From contig JBILJV010000068.1 of NCBI GenBank assembly GCA_044377005.1, positions 1 through 11,536 of the forward strand: a stretch of 11,536 bases of DNA, given 5' to 3'. Numbering within the stretch: the stretch's first letter is position 1; each line of letters begins with the position of its first letter. This DNA comes from JABMMZ01 sp044377005. Lineage in GTDB: Bacteria; Bacteroidota; Bacteroidia; NS11-12g; UBA955. The notes below the pieces were generated by a model. It had not been told where the DNA came from, ran no database searches, and was given only the letters and a program-made list of their open reading frames with translations. Made by a program: the position numbers and the translations under genes. This document shows positions 1 through 6,426 of this stretch, piece after piece.

Positions 1-299
1 GATTTGAACAAGAGAATTTTCAAAAAGACACAGCTACACTTCGAAATATTCAATTAAACTATAGTGACAAAATTAATTTAATCACATTTAATTACGGAGA
101 AACTCCTAAAGAATTGAGGACTTTCATAAGACGGAATCAAATTAATTGGATGATTGGACAGTCAAGCCAAAAAATCAACAACAAGCTTTATATCGAACAA
201 TTTCCGACTGGAATTTTAACTAAAAAAAGATTGAAAGTAAGTAGAGTTAGTATAAGTCCCTCAGAATTATTAATATTGCTGCAAAATAATCAATTATAA
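1..299 (+). CDS. Probable thioredoxin-fold (TlpA-like) protein, C-terminal part only
   Basis: The 5' end lies outside the window. The frame is open from base 3 to the TAA at 297-299, giving about 98 residues. The visible part reads like the C-terminal half of a TlpA/thioredoxin-like fold: a strand (INLITFNYGE), a helix (PKELRTFIRR), a strand with Trp (INWMIG), a helix (NNKLYIEQ), then FPTGIL, which matches the cis-proline loop 'FPT.[FI]L' of thioredoxins, and a final helix (SPSELLILLQ). The CxxC region, if there is one, would be upstream, so redox activity cannot be judged. Proteins of this kind are usually periplasmic or membrane-anchored in Bacteroidota. The stop is one base from the next start, so the two genes are probably co-transcribed. 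The fold assignment rests on this motif pattern alone. Confidence 0.55.
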   Translation, partial: FEQENFQKDTATLRNIQLNYSDKINLITFNYGETPKELRTFIRRNQINWMIGQSSQKINNKLYIEQFPTGILTKKRLKVSRVSISPSELLILLQNNQL

Positions 300-300
300 A

Positions 301-1215
301 ATGGACGATTCTGCGCAAGAAAAAAAATCAGGAAAAGGCAAAACCGTAACTATTGTTTTACTTTTATTATTACTGCTTGGCTCTGTAGGTTCTAATATCT
401 TTTTATGGAACAAAGAGCAACATTCTACAGACATAGCCTTGTCAAAAATTGACACTTTACAATCTTTAAATTTATTAAGAGATAGCTTATACAATGAACT
501 TGCAATAGAGCAAGAAAAAGTAGCAAACCTTCGATTAGAAATCTCTTTATACCAAGGAGAAAATGACAGCTTACTTCAGTTATTAAATGAAAAAGAGTCA
601 AAAATCAATTCATTGCGTGCACTCATCAGTCAGGGCGGTTCAGGCAAATCATACAGAGCCTTGAAGGACAGTATTGCTGTTTTTAGAAATAACAACCTAG
701 CTTTTAGAACACGAGTTGATTCATTATTACTTCAAAACGAAGCTTATCTTGCCAAATTAAATGAACAAGAATCTACTATTAATCAATTAGAAAAAGACAA
801 ACAGACTCTTTCCAAAAAAGTAAACATTGCCGCTCAGCCAAATGTTGGTCCAATAAGAGTAGAACCACAATATAACAAAAAGGGAATTTTTACGCCAATT
901 TATAAAGCAAAAAAAGTAGAGAGACTATTGATTACTTTTGATTTATTAAACAATAAATTGACCGACCAACCAATTAACAAAAAGTACATTATTAGAATTA
1001 AAAATCCTGATGGTATTATTTTAAGTAATAGCAATAGTAGACTTACTAATATTGATGATGTTTTTACACATGAGGAAGATATTACTTTTAATGGCACTCA
1101 ACAAAAGATCAAAATAGAATTCACACAGGACGCAGTATACAAGAAAGGTAAATATTCTGTTGAATTAAGAGATGGCAAAGAAATTAAACACACGTTTAGT
1201 TTCGAGCTTTTATAA
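301..1215 (+). CDS. Membrane-anchored coiled-coil protein of unknown function
   Basis: The protein has 304 residues and I do not recognise a named family. A short charged, Lys-rich N-terminus (1-14) precedes one very hydrophobic transmembrane segment (about 16-36, with a run of Leu), so the N-terminus is probably cytoplasmic and the rest periplasmic. Residues about 44-175 are rich in Leu, Glu, Lys, Ser and Asp with heptad-like spacing, broken by a Gly/Ser hinge near 112-115 (GGSG), suggesting two coiled-coil stretches. Residues about 195-304 look beta-rich (KKVERLLITFDLL, KKYIIRIKNPDG, KYSVELRDG) and resemble a C-terminal domain I recall from Bacteroidota coiled-coil proteins often annotated only as hypothetical. 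The ATG lies one base after the preceding stop. The gene ends tail-to-tail with the GSCFA gene, overlapping it by six bases. A role as a periplasmic spacer or scaffold is inference. Confidence 0.85.
   Translation: MDDSAQEKKSGKGKTVTIVLLLLLLLGSVGSNIFLWNKEQHSTDIALSKIDTLQSLNLLRDSLYNELAIEQEKVANLRLEISLYQGENDSLLQLLNEKESKINSLRALISQGGSGKSYRALKDSIAVFRNNNLAFRTRVDSLLLQNEAYLAKLNEQESTINQLEKDKQTLSKKVNIAAQPNVGPIRVEPQYNKKGIFTPIYKAKKVERLLITFDLLNNKLTDQPINKKYIIRIKNPDGIILSNSNSRLTNIDDVFTHEEDITFNGTQQKIKIEFTQDAVYKKGKYSVELRDGKEIKHTFSFELL
1210..1215. other. Shared palindromic Leu-stop hexamer of two convergent genes
   Basis: The palindrome TTATAA is read on both strands as TTA TAA, that is Leu then stop. It ends both the plus-strand coiled-coil gene (…FELL) and the minus-strand GSCFA gene (…KYQL). 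The 3' ends therefore overlap by six bases and no intergenic terminator separates them. Confidence 0.95.
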
Positions 1216-2148
1216 TTGGTATTTTAGTTTAAAATCAGATTCCATTTCCTCTATTTTAAGAATCCATTTTTTATATTCATCTCCTTGTTGATGAATAGGA
1301 ATATGACTTTTTAATTTTGACAACTTAATTGCCTCTTCAAAATATTTAGAGGTTATATCATCAAAAAAAACCTTTTTAAACTTATTGAAAATATATTCTA
1401 TAGCCATATGATTAGGGTGTGCACCATCCGATTCGTAAAAACGATAATCTCTTAAATCATCATTTAACAACTCATAAGAGGGGAAATAAGTTACATTAGC
1501 ATTATTTATCAACTGATGAATTGCCAACAATAGGGTTGCTTTACTCCATTGATTTTCTATAACACCATCTCTTAAGTGCTTGACAGGAGAAACCGTAAAT
1601 ACCACACTTAATTGCGGGAATTTTTCTTCTAAATAATGAAGAATTGGCTTGTAAAAATCCACTATTTCATTGATTGACAATAACTCTTTATTAAACGAAT
1701 TAGACGCTTGTTTGTGGCAGTTTGCAACGAGTCTATTATTTTCTACTCTTTTATATACATAGGCCGAGCCAAAGGTTATAAAGAGAAATTTGCATTGGGC
1801 TAATTTAGATTCAAATTCAGTTTGATTACGATTGATATCATTCAATAAAGTTAACTTTTCGGAAGAAGCAAAAACACCATGATGAAAATCGCTGTAATAC
1901 AATCCATTATTAAAAAAAAGGCAGTCTTCAGTGTATGGTTCTGCATGAATAAATCTAAGCAAAGGTTCAGCCAAACTGAGTGGATTAAAGACGACTCCAT
2001 TTACCGAATCAGCAACTTTAAAACCTGCTAACTTAAGTTGTTTTGAAATATGATCAGAAAAGCAAGAACCTAAAAATTGAATGGAATCCTTATAATTCAA
2101 TTGCTTTTTGGACTTGTTTATTTCCAAATCCAAAGAATATCGTATCAT
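1210..2148 (-). CDS. GSCFA domain-containing protein (SGNH-hydrolase-like)
   Basis: The protein has 312 residues and matches the GSCFA family (PF08885), named after its N-terminal motif. Here the motif is GSCFSD at 27-32, preceded by a strand and followed by a helix and by NPLS at 55-58, as in the family. Other family-like blocks are LFITFGSAYVY (122-132), CHKQ (144-147), TVSPVKHLRDG (185-195), and YFPSYELLNDDLRDYRFY followed by DGAHPN (241-246). Asp241 and His244 fit the Asp-x-x-His end of an SGNH-type catalytic site, with the serine of GSC as likely nucleophile. This is inference from fold resemblance; the physiological substrate of the family is not established as far as I know. No signal peptide is visible, so it is probably cytoplasmic. 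The ATG lies five bases after the stop of the serine-hydrolase lipoprotein gene, making it the last gene of a minus-strand operon. Confidence 0.88.
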   Translation of the reverse strand: MIRYSLDLEINKSKKQLNYKDSIQFLGSCFSDHISKQLKLAGFKVADSVNGVVFNPLSLAEPLLRFIHAEPYTEDCLFFNNGLYYSDFHHGVFASSEKLTLLNDINRNQTEFESKLAQCKFLFITFGSAYVYKRVENNRLVANCHKQASNSFNKELLSINEIVDFYKPILHYLEEKFPQLSVVFTVSPVKHLRDGVIENQWSKATLLLAIHQLINNANVTYFPSYELLNDDLRDYRFYESDGAHPNHMAIEYIFNKFKKVFFDDITSKYFEEAIKLSKLKSHIPIHQQGDEYKKWILKIEEMESDFKLKYQL

Positions 2149-2153
2149 GATGC

Positions 2154-3332
2154 TTAGTAGTTAGTCAATTCTCTGGCAAACTCATCTCGCATGTCGTAAA
2201 ACACTTTTCTTAATTTGGTTTCACCATTGGTGCCATAATTAACTAGATTTATGAAAATTCGATTATTTTTTGTTGGATAGTAATGTGCACCTCCACTGTA
2301 TCCAAGGTCGCGCCCACTGTGCCCTACCCCTTTGTGAATTCCATAACCTTGTCTCAATAAACCAACACCAAGTTCACTGAAGTCATCATCAGAAATAAAG
2401 GTAGTCATAATATCAAGTGAAGCTTGATTAACCAAAGTTTTTTCAATAAAAAGAGCTCTGATAAATTTATGCAAATCGATAACATTACTGTATATACCAC
2501 CATAACCATTACCGCTACCTGTTACCAAATTTGAGACATTAACGATAGTACCATTGTTATACAAATCGTAGTAACCTTGAGCCGTTTGACTAGGAAGTTC
2601 TTCGTGACTTTGATAATAAGTATTATTCATACCTACTTTATTAATAACCAATTGACGCATGTATTCATGATGCCCCACTCCTGTTATAGATTCAATGCAC
2701 ATTGACAACAAAAGAGTGTTGGTATTACTGTATGATCCTTTTGTGGCATTTACTTGGTAATCCATTGTTTTTGGTTTATTGTAGGCAAATTTTATTAATT
2801 CCTCTCCTGTCCACTTTTTATTAGGTTGGTTTAAAACTGCTAAATAAAAATCAGAATCAGTAATGATATCAAATATTCCTGTACTGTGTTGAAGCAAATC
2901 ACGAATAGTTGCTTTGTCAGCATTTTCAACATTTTTAATAATATCGGCATCCAACCATTTCGAAATCTTGTCATCTAAATTCACCTTTCCTTGTTCTCTC
3001 AATTGCATAACCGCAGCGGCAAACATCATTTTGGTAATACTAGCTACTTTGGCAACAGTACAAGGCTTAAAATCTGTCCCAGCTTTTAAGTCAGCTTTAC
3101 CTGCGCTGCCCATCCAAACGCCATTTTCATCTTCTATCATAACAGCTACGCCAGGTAATCCTTTTTCTTGGTATTTTTTCAGAATTGAACTAAACAATTG
3201 ATGTTTGGGATGTAAGGCACTACTGTCTGCAATAGTCAAATTACAAACTTCAGATTTTCTAGTTACTTCAGCTTTTTTACAAGCAAAAACCGATACTAAA
3301 AGAATAGTGAATATTAATATTTTGTTAGTCAT
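2154..3332 (-). CDS. Serine hydrolase lipoprotein, beta-lactamase/PBP-like family (class C type)
   Basis: The protein has 392 residues and belongs to the beta-lactamase/D-alanyl-D-alanine carboxypeptidase-like serine hydrolases (PF00144). Residues 1-18 are a lipoprotein signal peptide with lipobox VFAC and lipidated Cys18, so it is exported and membrane-anchored. The catalytic set is complete: SITK at 98-101 (nucleophile Ser98, Lys101), YSN at 201-203 (Tyr-x-Asn) and HSG at 338-340 in the GHSGRDLGYSGG context, replacing the KTG of true beta-lactamases as is common in this family. The block LLQHSTGI (146-153) is also characteristic. Known relatives include esterases, D-aminopeptidases and peptidoglycan-related enzymes, so the substrate cannot be named; antibiotic resistance should not be assumed. 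It lies 17 bases after the beta-barrel-like gene and 5 bases before the GSCFA gene, in the same direction. Confidence 0.93.
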   Translation of the reverse strand: MTNKILIFTILLVSVFACKKAEVTRKSEVCNLTIADSSALHPKHQLFSSILKKYQEKGLPGVAVMIEDENGVWMGSAGKADLKAGTDFKPCTVAKVASITKMMFAAAVMQLREQGKVNLDDKISKWLDADIIKNVENADKATIRDLLQHSTGIFDIITDSDFYLAVLNQPNKKWTGEELIKFAYNKPKTMDYQVNATKGSYSNTNTLLLSMCIESITGVGHHEYMRQLVINKVGMNNTYYQSHEELPSQTAQGYYDLYNNGTIVNVSNLVTGSGNGYGGIYSNVIDLHKFIRALFIEKTLVNQASLDIMTTFISDDDFSELGVGLLRQGYGIHKGVGHSGRDLGYSGGAHYYPTKNNRIFINLVNYGTNGETKLRKVFYDMRDEFARELTNY

Positions 3333-3349
3333 TGTGTGAGTGCTTTAAA

Positions 3350-3949
3350 TTATTTTTTTACAAGTGGAAAAGTAGTACCTATATGAAAAACATTGTATGG
3401 CAATAGAGGTACATAACCAGGGACGAATGGCGTTTGAAGAACATTTTGGTAACGTATAAATGCTTTATTCCCTGCTGATGTAATTTGATAATCTATTCCT
3501 AACGACAAACTAATCATCCCTTGTGGCCTAGATTTCATTTTTATAACATCCCATCCACCACTTTCATTTTGACGAAAATGTTCATCTCCAGGGAACATGT
3601 GTAAGTATCCGGCACCTAACCCTGCACTTAAACCTATTTTAGAACTTGGTTTATAACGGTACATGAATTCAGAATACAATGGCACCCCGGTTTGAATAAA
3701 ACGGTGATAAAAAACACCAACTTTAAAAGTTTGCATAAGTTGATATTTCTCTTTTTCCTTCCAATTAAACCCCGTTGAAACGGTAATACCGGGGTGAATT
3801 TGGGTTGTAAATAATTTAGAAAAACCAGTGATTGGTTTAGCTGTAACGTAATTATTAAAGGCTACCCCAATATGTGTTAAGCGTTTTTGTGAATAGGCAT
3901 TACCTATACAAAACAGACATAGTATAAAAAATCCAATTTTCTTCTTCAT
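3350..3949 (-). CDS. Exported protein, putative outer-membrane beta-barrel, unknown function
   Basis: The protein has 199 residues. Residues 1-20 form a clear Sec signal peptide (MKKK, hydrophobic core, then NAYS before Gln21), with probable signal peptidase I cleavage after Ser20. The mature part has many short amphipathic strands rich in aromatics and Gly (HPGITVSTGFNW, FKVGVFYHRF, IGLSAGLGAGYLHMF, MISLSLGIDYQI, KAFIRYQNVL, FHIGTTFPLV), fitting a small outer-membrane beta-barrel. The last strand ends near the C-terminus, with Phe followed by Pro-Leu-Val-Lys-Lys, a position like a barrel-closing strand. I do not recognise a named family. It is the first gene of the probable three-gene minus-strand operon with the serine hydrolase (17-base gap) and GSCFA genes, so a cell-envelope role is likely by context only. 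Confidence 0.82.
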   Translation of the reverse strand: MKKKIGFFILCLFCIGNAYSQKRLTHIGVAFNNYVTAKPITGFSKLFTTQIHPGITVSTGFNWKEKEKYQLMQTFKVGVFYHRFIQTGVPLYSEFMYRYKPSSKIGLSAGLGAGYLHMFPGDEHFRQNESGGWDVIKMKSRPQGMISLSLGIDYQITSAGNKAFIRYQNVLQTPFVPGYVPLLPYNVFHIGTTFPLVKK

Positions 3950-4097
3950 TGATTATATTATTTTGATTAAACAAATAGGTTAATAAGTGCAATATTAAAC
4001 ATTTTCGGAATTAAAAAAAATGGCCATAACTATTTTAGACAATTAAGAATTGACAGTGATAAAAAAACAACACTCATTTTAGTAACTTTAATATGAG

Positions 4098-4114
4098 AAT
4101 GATTAACAATCATT
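4098..4114. repeat. Short perfect inverted repeat, possible operator
   Basis: AATGATT-AAC-AATCATT is a perfect 7-bp-arm inverted repeat with a 3-base spacer. It lies about 150 bases upstream of the start of the minus-strand envelope operon. Such a dyad could be a binding site for a dimeric regulator. In a sequence this AT-rich, chance occurrence is quite possible, and the AT-rich stem with no following T-run makes it a poor terminator. Confidence 0.3.
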
Positions 4115-4225
4115 AGAAAATCTTTAATTAAAACACAATCATGTTAACGTTTATATTAATCAATATTTAAAAGAAAAAACAACGATTAAAAGTGAAAATA
4201 CTTGTCCTTTTCTCTAAACAAATGG

Positions 4226-4243
4226 TATCGACCACTTACGATA
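4226..4243 (-). terminator. Weak hairpin just after purH, possible 3'-end structure
   Basis: Immediately beyond the purH stop, on the minus strand, TATCG and CGATA form a 5-bp stem around an 8-base loop (TAAGTGGT). No T-run follows, so this is not a canonical intrinsic terminator. It is recorded as the only local fold I can see at the purH 3' end. Confidence 0.2.
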
Positions 4244-4244
4244 A

Positions 4245-5774
4245 TTAATGTTTAAAATGTCTAACGCCTGTCAACACCATTACTTGTTGGTGTTTTTCGG
4301 CTTCATCAATACTGTCTTGGTCCTTTATACTTCCGCCAGGTTGTGCTATTGCTTTAATACCCGCATGAGCAGATATGTTCACACAATCTGGGAATGGGAA
4401 AAAGGCCTCAGAGGCCATGACTGCTCCTTGCAAATCGAAACCAAAAGCATTTGCTTTCTTTATTGCGGACTCTAAAGCATCCACTCTTGAAGTTTGACCA
4501 CAACCCATTCCAATAAGTTGTTTGTTTTTTACTAATGCTATTCCATTTGATTTTAAGTGTTTCACAGCTTTTATAGCAAATTCCAAATCAGACAACTGAG
4601 AGTCGTTTGCTTTTGTGCTAGTTACTACTTTAAAATCAGTCGCTTTGTCAAGCACCATGTCATAATCCTGTTCCAATACACCATTTAAAAGAGTTTTGTA
4701 TATAGACTTAGGTTTAGGAATTTGTTTTAATTCAAGAATGATTCTATTTTTCTTAGATTTTAGTATTTCTAAAGCTTCTTCTGTATAAGATGGGGCTGAT
4801 ATTACCTCAAAAAATAGTTGATTGATTTCATTAGCAGCATCAGCATCAATTTGGGCATTACAAGCTAAAACACCACCAAAGGCAGACGTTGAATCACACG
4901 CTAAAGCCGCTAAATAAGCCTCTTTTACATTAGAGCGACTTGCCAAGCCACATGAATTAGTATGTTTAATAATCGCAAAAGTTAATTCTTCAAAATCAGC
5001 AATTAAATTCAATGAAGCATCAACATCCACCATATTATTATAAGACAATTCTTTACCATTATGAATTTTAAATAAGTCGTCTATTGGTCCATAAAAACGG
5101 GCAGATTGATGAGGATTTTCGCCATATCTCAATATTTTACTATCATGAATACTTTGCTTAAAAACAGGCAATTTTGTCGATTGATTGAAATAATTAAAAA
5201 TAGCCGTATCATAATGAGAGGAAGTCATAAATGCTTTGGTTGCAAATATTTTTCTATCTTCGATACTTGTTGCACCTTTTTTCTCAGCCAATAAATCAAT
5301 TAAAGCTTGGTATTGGTTTCTGTCTGAGACAATAAGTGTATCGTTAAAATTTTTAGCGGTTGCGCGTATCAAAGAAATACCACCAATGTCAATTTTCTCA
5401 ATAATATCAGCTTCATTTGAGGTGTTCTTAATTGTTTCTTCAAAAGGATACAAATCAACAATTACCAAATCAATAGGAGAAATTTGGTGTTGAGCCAATT
5501 CCATTTGGTCTTTTTCTTGGTCACGGCGAGCTAAAATTCCACCGAAAATATTGGGATGTAAAGTTTTAACACGACCATCTAAAATTTCAGGGAAACCTGT
5601 GTAATCTTCAACTGCTATGGCATTTACCCCCAAATCCTTAATAAACTTCAAAGTACCTCCTGTAGAATAAATAGTAACATCCATTTTGTTTAATAAATGA
5701 ATGATAGGTTCTAAATTATCCTTGTAATAAACAGAAATAAGGGCACTTTTGATGGTTTTTAATTGGGTTTGCAT
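4245..5774 (-). CDS. purH: Bifunctional AICAR formyltransferase / IMP cyclohydrolase
   Basis: PurH carries out the last two steps of de novo purine synthesis: it formylates AICAR with 10-formyl-THF to FAICAR and then closes the ring to IMP, in the cytoplasm. From the ATG at 5774 it has 509 residues, normal for the family. The N-terminal MGS-like cyclohydrolase domain shows ALISVYYKD, STGGT (37-41) and GRVKTLHP (67-74). The AICAR transformylase domain shows RYGENPHQ (216-223), KHTNSCG (270-276, with the catalytic Lys-His pair), AFGGVLAC, GMGCGQTSRVDA and the ASEAFFPFPDCV/AQPGGSIKDQ blocks. The frame could be opened at a TTG seven codons upstream (5795), but family starts begin near M-x-x-x-(L)KxIKSALIS, so the ATG is preferred. 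It lies 54 bases after gldD and has its own candidate promoter, embedded in a dyad. Confidence 0.97.
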   Translation of the reverse strand: MQTQLKTIKSALISVYYKDNLEPIIHLLNKMDVTIYSTGGTLKFIKDLGVNAIAVEDYTGFPEILDGRVKTLHPNIFGGILARRDQEKDQMELAQHQISPIDLVIVDLYPFEETIKNTSNEADIIEKIDIGGISLIRATAKNFNDTLIVSDRNQYQALIDLLAEKKGATSIEDRKIFATKAFMTSSHYDTAIFNYFNQSTKLPVFKQSIHDSKILRYGENPHQSARFYGPIDDLFKIHNGKELSYNNMVDVDASLNLIADFEELTFAIIKHTNSCGLASRSNVKEAYLAALACDSTSAFGGVLACNAQIDADAANEINQLFFEVISAPSYTEEALEILKSKKNRIILELKQIPKPKSIYKTLLNGVLEQDYDMVLDKATDFKVVTSTKANDSQLSDLEFAIKAVKHLKSNGIALVKNKQLIGMGCGQTSRVDALESAIKKANAFGFDLQGAVMASEAFFPFPDCVNISAHAGIKAIAQPGGSIKDQDSIDEAEKHQQVMVLTGVRHFKH

Positions 5775-5797
5775 GTGTTTGCAAAAATAACCCAATT
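5761..5797. repeat. Dyad bracketing the purH start codon, with internal direct repeat
   Basis: On the minus strand AATTGGGTT (5797-5789) and AACCCAATT (5769-5761) are perfect 9-bp inverted arms separated by 19 bases that contain the purH ATG (5774-5772). Between and into the arms, TGCAAAC occurs twice with a 10-base period (5783-5777 and 5773-5767), about one helical turn. The candidate -7 promoter element overlaps the inner edge of the upstream arm. This could be a regulator-binding site. In a transcript reading through from gldD it could instead form a stem that loops out the start codon. The arms are seen directly; the role is inference. Confidence 0.5.
5782..5789 (-). promoter_or_regulatory. 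Candidate purH promoter -7 element (TATTTTTG)
   Basis: TATTTTTG is an exact match to the Bacteroidota -7 consensus TAnnTTTG and ends only 7 bases before the purH ATG. About 20 bases further upstream TTTCTG is a weak match to the -33 TTTG/TTG element. If transcription starts the usual few bases after the -7 box, the purH message would have an almost absent leader. This would let purH be expressed independently of gldD. Confidence 0.5.
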
Positions 5798-5828
5798 CAA
5801 TCTAAATTACAGAAAGTTTTTACACAAT

Positions 5829-6425
5829 TTATTGCGAGTTAGAAACTTTCCATTTGGCAGATTCTATCATTTTAACAATATCTTGTTTTAAAAAATCAAC
5901 TACCGGAGAGATACTATCAATTTCTGTTTTTGTATTGAAATAAAGCGCCCCTCTTAAAAAATGTTGTTGACCATCGCTAATATAAAAATTAAGATTTGTG
6001 GCTGTATTTCCTTTAAGTTCATAAATAACACCTGAAATATTAGACTGTGGTTTAAATAATTCTGTTTCTTCTATTTCTTCGGCTCTGATATCGTGTTTGT
6101 AAACTAATTTTCTTGTATCGTCGTATAAATCATTAAACTCTTCTCTGTTATTGAACTTGAGATAACTCAAATGCAATGTTGCATTAAAAGGCAAATAGTG
6201 AATATTATACCAATGCGGATGCCAATCTGTTTCCGTTTTTTCGTAAGGAACAATCACAGCATACGATGGATACAAAAAAGAAAAAGGTGCAGTAGTGTCA
6301 AATGTTAAATACTGTTTTTGTGGCAAATACAATCTTGGATATGCATGCGGCTTGGGTGAAAAAACAGGACTATCGCAACTATAAATTACGAAACAGACAT
6401 TCAATATTGCGAACCATTTTAACAT
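5829..6425 (-). CDS. gldD: Gliding motility lipoprotein GldD
   Basis: GldD is a Bacteroidota envelope lipoprotein required for gliding in Flavobacterium johnsoniae, and homologues also occur in non-gliding species; its biochemical role is not settled. The protein has 198 residues, about the family size. Residues 1-17 form a lipoprotein signal peptide (hydrophobic stretch, then IYSC with lipidated Cys17). The mature start PKPHAYPRLYLP followed by FSFLYPSYAVI is the family's characteristic opening, and WHPHWYNIHYLPFNATLHLSY and GVIYELKGNTATNLNFYISD are further family-like blocks. The ATG comes one base after the gldE stop, so the pair is almost certainly co-translated. The gldE-gldD pairing strengthens the call. 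Presence of this gene does not by itself show that the organism glides. Confidence 0.93.
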   Translation of the reverse strand: MLKWFAILNVCFVIYSCDSPVFSPKPHAYPRLYLPQKQYLTFDTTAPFSFLYPSYAVIVPYEKTETDWHPHWYNIHYLPFNATLHLSYLKFNNREEFNDLYDDTRKLVYKHDIRAEEIEETELFKPQSNISGVIYELKGNTATNLNFYISDGQQHFLRGALYFNTKTEIDSISPVVDFLKQDIVKMIESAKWKVSNSQ

Positions 6426-6426
6426 T

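Larger units (their letters stand above)
3950..4244. other. AT-rich intergenic region between purH and the envelope operon
   Basis: This 295-base gap lies between the purH stop and the start of the exported beta-barrel gene, both on the minus strand. It should hold the purH 3' end and the promoter of the envelope operon. I see no open frame with recognisable product, no tRNA-like fold and no repeat array. On the minus strand TAATATTG (3997-3990) matches the -7 consensus TAnnTTTG at all but one position, but without a convincing -33 element. A short palindrome (4098-4114) and a small hairpin (4226-4243) are listed separately. Confidence 0.7.

Noticed and set aside
1221..1235. ATTTTA-GTT-TAAAAT inverted repeat near the end of the GSCFA gene as a bidirectional terminator
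   Set aside because: The stem is only A/T, six pairs, and lies inside coding sequence with no T-run; it is expected by chance in DNA this AT-rich.
2914..3201. Plus-strand open frame of 95 codons inside the serine hydrolase gene
   Set aside because: It is antisense to a gene with a complete set of catalytic motifs and has no start context or homology of its own.
2154..3332. Reading the serine hydrolase as an antibiotic-resistance beta-lactamase
   Set aside because: HSG replaces KTG, it is a lipoprotein, and the gene context is ordinary envelope genes; the broad PF00144 family mostly has other substrates.
5774..5795. TTG start for PurH seven codons upstream of the ATG
   Set aside because: The extra residues (MGYFCKH) do not fit the family's N-terminus, and the region is occupied by the candidate promoter and dyad.
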